NCBI RefSeq assembly: GCF_004114535.1
Contig: NZ_LBJC01000074.1
Coordinates: 1 to 53,133, forward strand
DNA: 53,133 nt
Source: Bradyrhizobium nanningense
GTDB lineage: Bacteria; Pseudomonadota; Alphaproteobacteria; Rhizobiales; Xanthobacteraceae
Direction of reading: 5' to 3'
The notes below the pieces were generated by a model. It did no database searches. It was not told where the DNA came from and worked only from the letters and a program-made list of their open reading frames with translations. How positions within the stretch are numbered: the stretch's first letter is position 1; each line of letters opens with the position of its first letter. Positions 41,659 to 52,552 of the stretch are shown here, piece by piece. The position numbers and the translations under genes are program-made.

Positions 41659-42642
41659 ATGCTCGACACGGACGCCCGGACCGCCTGGCAGCTTTTCCAC
41701 CTCAACTGGCTTCCGATTCTCGGGATGGGGACCCTGCTGGCGCTCGGCCTTCCCGCGACCGGACTGAGTCTCGAGCCGGTCGCCTCCGGCGTGGTCGTGG
41801 CGATCGCCGCGGCGCTGATCGCGATCGCCTATGGCCACCGGATCGTCAAGGGCGACCTTGCGGATCCGAAGCTGGTGTTTTCACTCGGCGCCATCGGACA
41901 GCTCATCCTCATCTGCGCCATCGTCGGACCACTGACTTACGTCGCGGGCAAGCTGAACTGGCCGCTGCAGGACCAGGCGCTGCTGGCGATCGACCGGGCG
42001 CTGGGCCTCGATCCGGAACCGATCGCGCGCTACGTCAACGATCATCCCTGGCTCGCAAACGGCCTTGCGCGCGCCTACGGACTGATCAAGTATCCGCTGC
42101 TCGGCGTTCCCGTCGTGCTGGCGCTGACCGCGCGCTATGTGCGGCTGCAATTATTCATGCTCGCGATGGGCCTGGGGCTCGGGGTCACCATCACGATCTC
42201 GGCCGTGGTGCCTGCGATCGGCACCTATTATGCCCTGCATCTGCCGGCCGCGCATTTCCCCGAGATCAACACCGCGGTCTATGCCGGGCAGCTGCGCGAT
42301 ATCCTCGCGCTCCGGGACGGCAGCCTGCACGAGCTCCGGCTGTTCTCCCTCTCCGGAATCGTCTCGTTTCCGAGCTTTCACGCGGCGTCTGCGGTGCTCT
42401 ACATGTGGGCGCTGTGGCCGGTGCGCGGCCTCGGCGGCATCGCGGCCGCGCTCAACCTGGCGATGATCGCGGCGACGCCGGTGATCGGCGCGCATTACAT
42501 CATCGACGTCGCTGCCGGGGTCGGCCTTGCGGCAGCCTCGATCTGGGCCGCGAAATTCTGCCTCGACCGGAGCCGCGCGCCACACGGGTCTGCAGCGCCC
42601 GCTTCGTCGGCTGCACTGGCGAGCATTGTCCAGGAGAACTGA
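41659..42642 (+). CDS. PAP2-type membrane phosphatase (AUR1/IPC-like subfamily)
   Basis: Polytopic protein of 327 residues with about eight hydrophobic segments. The phosphatase motifs are FPSFHAASAV with His241 and the pair His279/Asp283 in VIGAHYIIDVAAG. These are the catalytic residues of the PAP2/inositol-phosphorylceramide-synthase type. It could dephosphorylate lipid phosphates such as undecaprenyl or phosphatidate phosphate. An N-terminal KxxxxxxRP motif was not seen, which fits the PAP2_3 group. Start ATG at 41659. It diverges from the M23 gene. The GT2 cluster 4 kb away might be a functional partner but this is inference. Confidence 0.82.
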   Translation: MLDTDARTAWQLFHLNWLPILGMGTLLALGLPATGLSLEPVASGVVVAIAAALIAIAYGHRIVKGDLADPKLVFSLGAIGQLILICAIVGPLTYVAGKLNWPLQDQALLAIDRALGLDPEPIARYVNDHPWLANGLARAYGLIKYPLLGVPVVLALTARYVRLQLFMLAMGLGLGVTITISAVVPAIGTYYALHLPAAHFPEINTAVYAGQLRDILALRDGSLHELRLFSLSGIVSFPSFHAASAVLYMWALWPVRGLGGIAAALNLAMIAATPVIGAHYIIDVAAGVGLAAASIWAAKFCLDRSRAPHGSAAPASSAALASIVQEN

Positions 42643-42662
42643 CAAGCCTCGTCCAAAAGAAA

Positions 42663-42687
42663 AGAGCCCCGTCAAGGACGGGGCTCT
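42663..42687 (-). terminator. Intrinsic terminator of the Flp pilin gene
   Basis: Perfect stem AGAGCCCCGTC / GACGGGGCTCT with a 3-base loop, followed on the leftward strand by TTTCTTTT. About 24 bases after the pilin stop and 20 after the PAP2 stop, so it may serve both directions. Confidence 0.8.
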
Positions 42688-42710
42688 CGAAATTCTCTGG
42701 TCGTCCGGCT

Positions 42711-42875
42711 CTACTTGAGGCCGGTCGAGATCGCGGTGAACTTGGTGTTCAGCGTGCTGCCGAGGTTGTTGACGACGGTGATAATCGCCAGCGCGATGCC
42801 GGCGGCGATCAGACCGTATTCAATGGCGGTGGCGCCGGATTCATCCTTCACGAAACGCGCAACGAGGTTCTTCAT
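42711..42875 (-). CDS. Flp/Fap type IVb pilin
   Basis: A 54-residue pilin precursor. Short basic leader MKNLVARFVKDESG, then the processing motif GATAIEYGLIAAGIALAIITVV with the conserved Glu-Tyr pair after the cleavage site, then a short C-terminal tail (NTKFTAISTGLK). The leader peptidase would cut before ATAIEYG. It would build Tad/Flp pili used in adhesion. Start ATG at 42875. No cpaA, rcpA or tadABC genes are in the window, so it is an orphan or extra pilin copy. It has its own terminator. Confidence 0.92.
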   Translation of the reverse strand: MKNLVARFVKDESGATAIEYGLIAAGIALAIITVVNNLGSTLNTKFTAISTGLK

Positions 42876-43292
42876 AGAGTGCTCCAAATGAGTACACGAG
42901 GCTTACAACTGATCTGGTCTTTTCGGCTTCCCAGCGCCGCCCGACCATGGAACCGACCGTAGGGGCAAAGAATTGCGCCGCAGTTAATTCGACTGCGTAA
43001 ACACCGAGCGGATCGCGTGTGTGGGCCGATGGTAAATTGGAATCTAAAACAATCTGTTAAATTGTCGGGACATGAAGCCGGCGTGGTGCTGCAGGTTTAC
43101 CCGAAGTTATGACCGCCGTGATCCAATGCCGCCCGCTCGAGCTGAAGCGCGACGAGATCAATCGATCGTCGCGGTTCGGGGTGTTGTTTGAGCGTGATCC
43201 TGTCGGAAAGCCGCACAACACTTTGCGCCAACGCGGCCCTTTCGGGTCCGGATCATGCTCGACCGACAAGAACAACAGGACGACGAAGCGGC
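42876..43292. other. Intergenic region between Flp pilin gene and the GT-C-like gene
   Basis: No gene was identified in 417 bases. It should carry the leftward pilin promoter and a rightward promoter. The 3' part (43191-43260) is a degenerate family A palindromic repeat. The middle, about 43030-43070, is A/T-rich (TAAAACAATCTGTTAAATTG), unlike the surroundings, and could hold a promoter or a regulator site. Confidence 0.5.
43191..43260. repeat. Dispersed palindromic repeat, family A, degenerate copy 3
   Basis: Contains GTGATCCTGTCGGAAAGCCG at one end and TCCGGATCATGCTC at the other, matching copy 2 in the same orientation, but with some 25 extra bases between. It lies directly upstream of the gene starting at 43293. 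Confidence 0.65.
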
Positions 43293-44798
43293 ATGTCCCT
43301 TTCCTTTGCCAACGGCATCGCGGTGCAGGGCCGCGCGAGGGCCCTGGTGCCGTTGTGCGCCGGTGCCGGCGCCTATCTGTTAATCCTCTACCTCGGCGAC
43401 ATGCGGCTGCAGGATTCCGACACGTTCTGGCAGATCAAGATCGGGCAATGGATCCTCGATCACCGCGCCATGCCCACCGTCGACTTCTATTCCTTCACGC
43501 GAACGGGCGTGCCGTGGAATTCGACGTCGTGGCTGTCGCAGGTGCTGTTCGCTTCCTCCTATGCGCAATGGGATTGGGCAGGTCCCGTCATCCTCACCGC
43601 GGCCGGGGTCGCGCTCGCGGTAGCGATCTTCGTCTATCTGATTGGCGCGCAGATCGAGGCGCCACGCGCCGTGCTGTTCGCGATGCTGGCGCTGCTGCTG
43701 TCGACCCACCACGTGCTGGCGCGTCCGCATATCCTGGCGCTGCCCGTCATGGTGGCGTGGGTTGGCCTCTTGATGGCGGCCGCCGACCGCAGGAGCGCGC
43801 CCTCTTGGTATTGGCTGCCGTTGATGGCGCTCTGGGCCAATTTGCACGGCGGTTTCGTGCTGGGCCTCGCGCTGATCGGCCCGATCTCGCTCGAGGCGGT
43901 CGAGCATGCCGAGAAGGGCCGGCGGCTTGCCCTGTTCATGCGCTGGGTGCTGTTCGGAATCGGCGCGCTGATCGCGAGCTGCTGCACGCCCTACGGCTGG
44001 CGGACGTTACAGGGCGCCACCAGCATTCTCGGCCTTGGCGAGCTGCTGTCGATAATCTTCGAATGGATGCCGGCGAACTTCACCACGTTCACCTCGTTCG
44101 AAGGCGCCCTGCTCGGCCTGATCGCATTCGGCTATTATCGCGGTCTCGTACTGTCGGCGCCCCGGATCTTCCTAATCCTGTTCCTGACCTGGAGCGCGCT
44201 GACCCATGTCAGGAGCATCGAGACATTTGCGTTCCTGGTGCCGCTGGTGCTGGCAAAGCCGCTCGGCGAGATGTTCCCGCGCCCGCCGGCTGACGCCGCG
44301 GGTGCCGATCGCTGGCCGGCCCGCTATGTCACCGTAACAGGGGCGCTGATGATCGTGGCGGCAAGCTGGACCTCGACGTCGCTCTACATGGCGCACCACC
44401 GCTTCAGCTTCACGATGGCGCAGACGCCGGTTGCGGCGGTCGACCTGCTCGAGCAGCGCAAGGTGCAGCGAATCTTCAACGCCTACGAATTCGGCGGCTA
44501 TCTGATCTCGCGCGATATTCCGGTCTTCATCGACGGTCGCGCCGAGCTCTACGGCGAGAAATTCGTCATGGACTTCTTCAAGGCGACGGAAGGCAAGAAG
44601 CCCGAAGTGCTGCCGCGCCTGCTCGACGAGTACAAGATCGACGCAACGCTCCTGGTCGCCGATGCGCCGGGCCCGCAGATCCTCGACCAGCTCAAGGGCT
44701 GGAAGCGGATCTACGCGGACGACATCGCCGTCATTCATGTACGAGACCATGCGGACAGCGCGGCCGCGACGCCTCCGAATCCGGCAGGCCAGCCTTGA
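43293..44798 (+). CDS. GT-C-like polytopic membrane protein (copy 1)
   Basis: A 501-residue protein from ATG 43293. About ten hydrophobic segments from residue 18 on. The first external loop carries DSDTFWQIKIGQWI, with Asp41 and Asp43 as a possible GT-C acidic pair, then DFYSFTRTGVPWNSTSWLSQVLF. The C-terminal soluble domain (about 385-495) has FGGYLISRDIPVFIDGRAEL from 400 on. The leftward gene at 47548-48993 has the same architecture with Asp pair at the same residue numbers. Proteins like this are usually annotated as hypothetical; a polyprenyl-phosphate-sugar-dependent glycosyltransferase role is my inference. The stop overlaps the next start (TTGA). Confidence 0.75.
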   Translation: MSLSFANGIAVQGRARALVPLCAGAGAYLLILYLGDMRLQDSDTFWQIKIGQWILDHRAMPTVDFYSFTRTGVPWNSTSWLSQVLFASSYAQWDWAGPVILTAAGVALAVAIFVYLIGAQIEAPRAVLFAMLALLLSTHHVLARPHILALPVMVAWVGLLMAAADRRSAPSWYWLPLMALWANLHGGFVLGLALIGPISLEAVEHAEKGRRLALFMRWVLFGIGALIASCCTPYGWRTLQGATSILGLGELLSIIFEWMPANFTTFTSFEGALLGLIAFGYYRGLVLSAPRIFLILFLTWSALTHVRSIETFAFLVPLVLAKPLGEMFPRPPADAAGADRWPARYVTVTGALMIVAASWTSTSLYMAHHRFSFTMAQTPVAAVDLLEQRKVQRIFNAYEFGGYLISRDIPVFIDGRAELYGEKFVMDFFKATEGKKPEVLPRLLDEYKIDATLLVADAPGPQILDQLKGWKRIYADDIAVIHVRDHADSAAATPPNPAGQP

Positions 44799-46333
44799 CC
44801 ATCCCGACGCGTCTCGGCTCGGATCGATCGGTGGCGATTGCCGTTCTGGCAATGCTGGCGGCCGTCTCGTTTCTTCCGGTGCTGCTGACTCCCATTCCCG
44901 CGATGGTCGATTATCCCAATCACCTCGCCCGCATGTACATTCTGAGCCAAAGCGGCACCCCCGATGCCAATCCGTATTACGTGGTGGCCTGGGCCTTCTA
45001 TCCCAACCTCGGCATGGATCTGCTGGTCCCGCAGATGGCGCGGCTGACGAGCGTCGAGAGCGCCACGCGGCTGTTTCTGCTGCTGAGCCAGTTGCTGATC
45101 GTCTCCGGCGCGCTGCTGCTCGAATGGGTCCGGAAGGGACGGGTCCAGCTTGCCGGCTTCGCTGCGCTGGCTTTCCTCTACTGCCTGCCGTTCAGCTGGG
45201 GCTTCGTGAATTTCGAGTTCGGGCTCGGCCTCGCGCTCTGGGGTATCGCCTTCTATCTGATGTCGGCAGAAGGCCCATGGCCGCTGCGTTTCATCGCCAA
45301 TTTGATCTTCGTCGCTGCGCTGTATGTGGCGCATTTCTTTTCGCTCGGCATCTACGGCGCGACCCTTGGCCTTTTCGAGTTGTCGCGCATCCGCCAACGG
45401 CAAGTCGCCTATCCCGTCGCGGCCGCGCGGCTTGGCGCATTGGCCGTCCCGGCGCTTGCGCTGTTCGGGATCATGCGTCTCGCTGCGGGCTCGATCGGTA
45501 ACGAAGGCACGGACTGGTTTCTCGGATTCAAGCCGGTCTGGCCGCTCCGCATCATGAATGGCTACAATCTGACGATCGGAGCCGCTACCGGACTGGCGCT
45601 GATGATCGCGTTGCTTTTCGCCGCAAGACGCGGCGTTCTCAGGCTCGATCCGGCCGGAAGCTGGCTCGCGATCGGTTTTGCGCTGCTCTATCTGGTCATT
45701 CCCTCAAAACTGTTCGGAACCTCGTTTGCCGATCTTCGCGTGATCCCCGCCGCGGCTCTGATCCTGCCGGCCTTCTGCTCGCTGTGGCTGCCGGGCCAGG
45801 CGTGGAGAATGGCTGCGCTCGCAGGAATCAGCGGCATCGCACTGCTCAATCTCGCCGTCGTCCTCGCGGTCTGGCTGCCTTACCGCGCCGACTATGCGGC
45901 AATCATCGCCTCGTTCGACAAGCTGGATCGCGGCTCCCGCGTCCTGGTGGCCAACACGGGGGACGCTGGCGACCCGCCCTTCGCCGACCTCACCTCGTAT
46001 CCGATGTATTATGCGCCGACGCTGGCCGTGCACTACGCCAACGCATTCGTGCCCAACCTATTCACGGAGGTGGGCAAGCAGCCTCTGCGGCCGCGTGAGG
46101 CCGTGCGCCGTCTTGCCACCCCCGACGGTGGAGTGTTGCCAGTGAGCTTGCTCACCGCGATCGCGACGAGCCAGCCGTCGGCGGAGGTGCCGTCGTTCAT
46201 ACGGACCTGGTCCGAGGATTACGACTACCTGTATGTTCTTGGGCCGCGGGCCGCAAACCCGCTGCCGACCTTGTTGGATGTGCTGGACACCTCGGAGCGA
46301 TTTGCTCTCTACAAGATCCGCCACAAGTCCTAG
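44795..46333 (+). CDS. Polytopic membrane protein, GT-C-like (no recognised family)
   Basis: A 512-residue protein with about twelve hydrophobic segments. The start is TTG at 44795, overlapping the upstream stop by four bases (TTGA), which argues for translational coupling. Near the N-terminus, after the first helix, is PAMVDYPNHLARMYIL, with an Asp and His in the first loop as in some GT-C enzymes. The C-terminal part from about 370 is soluble: LDRGSRVLVANTGDAGDPPF, and YAPTLAVHYANAFVPNLF. It is not clearly homologous to the flanking genes by eye. It may transfer or flip a lipid-linked sugar, but no direct evidence exists. Confidence 0.7.
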   Translation: MTIPTRLGSDRSVAIAVLAMLAAVSFLPVLLTPIPAMVDYPNHLARMYILSQSGTPDANPYYVVAWAFYPNLGMDLLVPQMARLTSVESATRLFLLLSQLLIVSGALLLEWVRKGRVQLAGFAALAFLYCLPFSWGFVNFEFGLGLALWGIAFYLMSAEGPWPLRFIANLIFVAALYVAHFFSLGIYGATLGLFELSRIRQRQVAYPVAAARLGALAVPALALFGIMRLAAGSIGNEGTDWFLGFKPVWPLRIMNGYNLTIGAATGLALMIALLFAARRGVLRLDPAGSWLAIGFALLYLVIPSKLFGTSFADLRVIPAAALILPAFCSLWLPGQAWRMAALAGISGIALLNLAVVLAVWLPYRADYAAIIASFDKLDRGSRVLVANTGDAGDPPFADLTSYPMYYAPTLAVHYANAFVPNLFTEVGKQPLRPREAVRRLATPDGGVLPVSLLTAIATSQPSAEVPSFIRTWSEDYDYLYVLGPRAANPLPTLLDVLDTSERFALYKIRHKS

Positions 46334-46496
46334 ACCGAAGCCGCGGCTGCACCAGTGTGGTTAACCGGACTTCACCTCCCCGTCCGCCCTGCCAGCAACT
46401 TCCCCGTGGCCTAGACCCTTAACGGTTGCGGCAAGGCGACCTTAACCCCGGAACGATAGACTTGCGCCCCTGCAACCCCCAGTCGGAATCCTTCGC

Positions 46497-47492
46497 ATGG
46501 CGGCCAATTCCAGATCGATCCGCTACAGCCTCGTCATCCCCGTGTTCAACGAGGAAGCCGTATTGCCGGTCCTGCTGCATCGGCTCGACCTCGTCCTATC
46601 CCGGCTCGACGGGCCGGCAGAAGCGATCTTCGTCGACGACGGCAGCAGCGATTCCAGCTCGATCGTGCTGCAAGCGCTCGCCAAGCGTGACCCGCGTTTC
46701 CGCTTCATCGGCCTGTCGCGAAACTTCGGCCATCAGATCGCCATCACCGCCGGCATGGAAGCCGCGCAGGGTGAAGCGATCATCGTCATGGATGCCGATC
46801 TGCAGGATCCGCCCGAAGTGATCGAGCAATTGATCGCGAAGTGGAAGGAGGGCAACGACATCGTCCACGCCCGCCGCCTGTCGCGCGAGGGCGAAAGCCA
46901 TTTCAAGCGCGCGACCGCGCATCTGTTCTACCGGCTCCTCGGCAAGATGTCCTCCGTCGCCATTCCCGCCGATGTCGGCGACTTCCGCCTGATCGACCGC
47001 AAGGTGTTGGAGGCACTTCGGCAGATGCCGGAGCAGGATCGCTTCGTGCGCGGCATGATCGCCTGGCTCGGCTTCCGCCAGGCCGAGGTCGCCTTCCACC
47101 GCCTCGAGCGCGCCGCGGGCGAAACCAAATACCCGTTGTTCAAGATGGTCCGCCTCGCGGTGAACGCCGCGCTCGGCTTTTCCGACCTGCCCTTGCGGCT
47201 GGCAATCTGGTGCGGATTGACGGTCTCCGGCCTGGCGCTGCTCTACGGCGGCTGGGTCGTTCTGCTATGGCTCAGCAAGGACAGCCACCTTGTGACCGGC
47301 TGGTCTTCGACGATCGTCCTCGTGTCCTTGCTGTGTGGCATCAACATGCTGATGACGGGCATCGTGGGGCTTTATGTCGGCCGCATCCATGCCGAGGTGA
47401 AGCGCCGCCCGCTCTATGTGGTGCAGACCCGAGCCGGCTTCGATCGCGACGAGGCGGCGGCCACACCCGCAATTCGCGCCGTCAACGAGTGA
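46497..47492 (+). CDS. GT2 glycosyltransferase, DPM1/GtrB-type
   Basis: A 331-residue enzyme. The GT-A domain (about 1-220) begins YSLVIPVFNEEAVLPVLLHR; the nucleotide-sugar site has VDDGSSDSS with Asp47-Asp48 and IVMDADLQDPP with Asp99 and Asp101. The C-terminus has two membrane helices (about 230-255 and 265-290), as in GtrB and bactoprenol glucosyltransferases. It should transfer glucose, mannose or another sugar from its nucleotide to undecaprenyl phosphate on the cytoplasmic face. In such systems a polytopic GT-C protein then uses the lipid-linked sugar outside; three such candidates flank it here. Start ATG at 46497. Confidence 0.9.
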   Translation: MAANSRSIRYSLVIPVFNEEAVLPVLLHRLDLVLSRLDGPAEAIFVDDGSSDSSSIVLQALAKRDPRFRFIGLSRNFGHQIAITAGMEAAQGEAIIVMDADLQDPPEVIEQLIAKWKEGNDIVHARRLSREGESHFKRATAHLFYRLLGKMSSVAIPADVGDFRLIDRKVLEALRQMPEQDRFVRGMIAWLGFRQAEVAFHRLERAAGETKYPLFKMVRLAVNAALGFSDLPLRLAIWCGLTVSGLALLYGGWVVLLWLSKDSHLVTGWSSTIVLVSLLCGINMLMTGIVGLYVGRIHAEVKRRPLYVVQTRAGFDRDEAAATPAIRAVNE

Positions 47493-47547
47493 CCCGGCGC
47501 GTCACCGAGATCTTTCCCGCGGCTCACTTGGGACGATACCGCCTGAC

Positions 47548-48993
47548 TTATCTTTGCGGCGTATCGCGCCGCTTATGCACGACCGCCACATCGTCGCTGT
47601 GGACGCGCTGCCACTCGGGCAGCCGGTCGAGCAACGCGACCGCCGGTGTGCGCGGCGCAAGCAGCGTTGCGCCGATGTTGTACTCATCGAGCAGCTTGAG
47701 GAAATCTCCGAGGTCGGTCAGCGCCAGATCGCGATTGTAGCGTTCGATGAACGGCCCCCGGTACAATTCGGCGCGACCATCGATGAAGGTGGGAATGCCG
47801 GCGAAGATCAAATAACCGCCGAACGAATAATCGTTGAGCACGCGCGCCGGCCCGGCCAGGCCGCCTTTGTCTACGGCGGCCTCAGGGGTGATACTCGGAG
47901 CCGGCCGTAAGTCACGCGCCAAGCCTACCGCGCTGATCGCGACGAATACACAGAGTGCGGCCAGAGTCAGCCCGCGCGACGAACCGGCCACATCGCTTCC
48001 GGCCGGTCCGCCGAACGTCCGCCCCAGGGGAGCCGCCAGATAGAGCGGCGCCAGCATGGCCAGCAGATCCGCATTGCGGATTTGCGCCAGCGCGAAATGG
48101 AGCAGGCCCATCACCACCAGGACCCGAACGACCGGCAGCGTCACGCCGCGTGAGAGCGCGAAGATGCTCCCCAGCAGCAATATCTCGAAGCCACCGATAT
48201 CACCGAAATCCTGCGGCCGCCATTCCCCGATCCAGGCGAGCGCGGAGCCGATGCCGAGCGTCGTCAGCGGCATCAGGAGCGGCTCCGGCCCGTGCGGCGT
48301 CAGGCAAGACGCCGCCAAGGCGAGCGCCGTGAATGGCAGCCAGTGCAGCAGCACGCGGGGCCATTGGCTTCGCTCTTCGCGCAGCAGCGCCTCGAGCACC
48401 ACGGGGCCAATCAGCCCAAGCGCCAGCACCCCGCTGCCGTGCAGATTAGCCCACAGGATCAGCAGCGGCAGAGCCCAGTAGGGCGGAGGGCCGCCGCGGT
48501 CCATGCAGCGAACCAGCGCCGCCGCCCAGGCCACCATTAGCGGCAGCACGAGGACATGCGGCCGCGCCAGCATATGCGGCGCCAGCAGGACGATGGCTGC
48601 TATCACCATCAACAGCGTCAGAGTTGGCGACAGCTCGCGCAGCAGGACGTGCGTGAACAGGCCGAACGCAAGCGCGATCGCCGCGGCCGCGATGGCGACG
48701 ACGCCTGGCCAGCCCGCAAGCGCGTAGGCAGCGGCATAGATGACCTCGGACAGCCATTCGAAGGTGATCCAGGGCGCGCCGTGCTTCGAAAAGGAAAACG
48801 GGTCGCTTGCCGGCAGGGTGCCATGCGCGATGATCCAGCGTCCGAGCGCGATGTGGGAATAGCTGTCGGGATCGCCCAGCAGCCGCGGCCCGGCAACCAG
48901 CAGCAAAGCATAGACGACGAGCCCCACGGCCCAAGGCAGCGCTGCACGTGCCGAAAACGGTTGAACCGCGCTGTGGACGACCTGGTCAGTCAT
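47548..48993 (-). CDS. GT-C-like polytopic membrane protein (copy 2)
   Basis: A 481-residue paralogue of the gene at 43293-44798. After the first hydrophobic helix the loop reads LLGDPDSYSHIALGRWI, Asp41 and Asp43, then DPFSFSKHGAPWITFEWLSEVIY; the C-terminal domain has FGGYLIFAGIPTFIDGRAEL at 391 on. About ten hydrophobic segments. Start ATG at 48993. It converges with the GT2 gene, with only 55 bases between the stop codons, so not in the same operon but in the same locus. Confidence 0.75.
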   Translation of the reverse strand: MTDQVVHSAVQPFSARAALPWAVGLVVYALLLVAGPRLLGDPDSYSHIALGRWIIAHGTLPASDPFSFSKHGAPWITFEWLSEVIYAAAYALAGWPGVVAIAAAAIALAFGLFTHVLLRELSPTLTLLMVIAAIVLLAPHMLARPHVLVLPLMVAWAAALVRCMDRGGPPPYWALPLLILWANLHGSGVLALGLIGPVVLEALLREERSQWPRVLLHWLPFTALALAASCLTPHGPEPLLMPLTTLGIGSALAWIGEWRPQDFGDIGGFEILLLGSIFALSRGVTLPVVRVLVVMGLLHFALAQIRNADLLAMLAPLYLAAPLGRTFGGPAGSDVAGSSRGLTLAALCVFVAISAVGLARDLRPAPSITPEAAVDKGGLAGPARVLNDYSFGGYLIFAGIPTFIDGRAELYRGPFIERYNRDLALTDLGDFLKLLDEYNIGATLLAPRTPAVALLDRLPEWQRVHSDDVAVVHKRRDTPQR

Positions 48994-49148
48994 GGCGGGC
49001 CAAACTAGGACGCAAGCGTTAAGTTCTTCTTTAGTGTTTCGCGCTTTTGCCCCGGGCGGATTCTGGGCTCCGCCCCTGCCGCCCGCTTCCGGCGCAGCGC
49101 GCTTCGCTCGCGCCTCGGACGCGCAGCACCAGCGCACCGCCAGCCAAC

Positions 49149-49178
49149 AAAAAACGCGGCGTTTCCGCCGCGTTTTTC
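49149..49178. terminator. Terminator after ftsH
   Basis: Perfect stem AAACGCGGCG / CGCCGCGTTT with a 4-base loop, with A-run before and T-run after, so it can stop transcription in both directions. It is 22 bases after the ftsH stop, and would serve ftsH. Confidence 0.85.
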
Positions 49179-49200
49179 AATCTCATCTGGCGCCCCGCGA

Positions 49201-51126
<1,926 letters not shown>

Positions 51127-51277
51127 CGATCTTCCTTCGTGGTCGCGCGGATCGCGGCCTGGTCCTTCAGGAGTTACCTTCGGGTGTTACTTGGGCAAGC
51201 TGGAGAAAATCCCCAAGGAATCCTCTCGGTTAGACGCATACAATTTAGGTGCCGCCCGGGTCGCTGCCAAGGGAACG

Positions 51278-51300
51278 AGATGGGACTATTTAGCCCATCT
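51278..51300. promoter_or_regulatory. Inverted repeat upstream of ftsH
   Basis: Perfect arms AGATGGG and CCCATCT around ACTATTTAG, about 150 bases before the ftsH start. It may be an operator or the leader of the mRNA; no regulator is known to me. Confidence 0.35.
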
Positions 51301-51393
51301 TAGAGCGATTCCCGCTGAAATAATGGCGCTTGAGCCGGGGTTTTTCCTGCCTGGTTAAGGTGTCCTGACGGTGTGGGGCCGAAATGGCTGGTG

Positions 51394-52476
51394 TCATGAT
51401 CCGCCCTCGCCCGCGCCTATTCCGCCCTTGCGGCGCCGGGCCGGCGCCGGCGCGATCTGGATACGCCCGCCGGCAAGGCTGATCAAGGCTCCCGCAAGCG
51501 TCTGCTTCAGGATCGGGCGGCGATCGGTGCCAGCGCGGAGACTTGCCGCAATGGCCTGATCCAGCACGGACATCAGGGTTTCGACCTTGCCGAGTTCCGC
51601 AGGCCCTTCATGCCCGAGCGCGTTGATGGCCCGCAGCAGGAGCCGTAGCCGGACCTCGTCCGGCAGGGCGGCAAAGGCCGAAGCCTCGAAGCTTCGCTGC
51701 CCCGCCTGCGGCGCATCGCCGCGATCCCGCAAACGGAGGAAGCGCTCGGCGCCGTCGGCCAGCACCTCGACCGCCGCATTGGCCCGCGCCAGCCTGGTCG
51801 CGAGCCGCGCCAGATTCCTGATATCGCCGCCCTCGGCCGCGAGAAGCGGCAGCAGCACGCGCAGCCGCGGCCGGGTGAAGGCGGTGTCGCGGTTGGTGGG
51901 ATCGTCGGCAAAGCCGACCTTGGCCCGCTTCAGGGTCGCGATCAGCTGCGACTTCGAGACGTCGAGCAACGGGCGCGCCAGCACGATTCCGTCGCGCTCA
52001 CTGAAGGGAGCCATTGCCGAGAGGCCGGCAAGTCCGCTGCCGCGAAGCAGCCGCATCAACAGCGTCTCGGCCTGGTCGTCGCGGGTATGGGCGGTCAGCA
52101 CGTGGCTGGCGCCGACGGCATGCGCGGCGTCTGCGAGCAGGCGGTAGCGGGCCTCGCGCGCGGCCGCCGGCAGCCCCGTCCTCGGCTTGGCGCCGCGCCA
52201 GCGCAGGGTCCGGTGCGGCAATCCGAGCTCGGCGGCGAGCCGCTTGACCTCGCGCGCCTCGCGCGCCGCCTCGCGTCGCAAACCGTGATCGACCGTGACG
52301 ACGGTGAGACGCGGTGCGCGCGCAAGGCTGCGCTGCCAGCGCGCCATCAGCCACATCAGCGCAACCGAGTCCGGCCCGCCGGAGACGGCGAGCACCAGCG
52401 CCGGTGCGCTCTTCAAGCCGGCGAAGAGGCGGCTCGCCTCGCGTGTCGAGATCGGAGAATGGTCGTCGTCTGACAT
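51394..52476 (-). CDS. tilS: tRNA(Ile)-lysidine synthase
   Basis: Essential enzyme that adds lysine to cytidine 34 of tRNA-Ile(CAU) so it reads AUA; ATP-pyrophosphatase family. The chosen start is ATG at 52476, giving 360 residues (TTG at 52491 is alternative). The PP-loop SGGPDS is at 32-37, followed by VDHGLRREAAREAREV and HTRDDQAETLLMRLLRGSGL, both typical of TilS. The C-terminal tRNA-binding part is short, as in other alphaproteobacteria. Located between cpoB and ftsH in the usual order. Confidence 0.96.
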   Translation of the reverse strand: MSDDDHSPISTREASRLFAGLKSAPALVLAVSGGPDSVALMWLMARWQRSLARAPRLTVVTVDHGLRREAAREAREVKRLAAELGLPHRTLRWRGAKPRTGLPAAAREARYRLLADAAHAVGASHVLTAHTRDDQAETLLMRLLRGSGLAGLSAMAPFSERDGIVLARPLLDVSKSQLIATLKRAKVGFADDPTNRDTAFTRPRLRVLLPLLAAEGGDIRNLARLATRLARANAAVEVLADGAERFLRLRDRGDAPQAGQRSFEASAFAALPDEVRLRLLLRAINALGHEGPAELGKVETLMSVLDQAIAASLRAGTDRRPILKQTLAGALISLAGGRIQIAPAPARRRKGGIGAGEGGS

Positions 52477-52552
52477 GACGCTGCCCAGCAATCGCCAGCG
52501 AATGGCGGGCGCAATCTAGCGCAGCGCCGTCCGCGTTGTCAGGACCCAGGCG

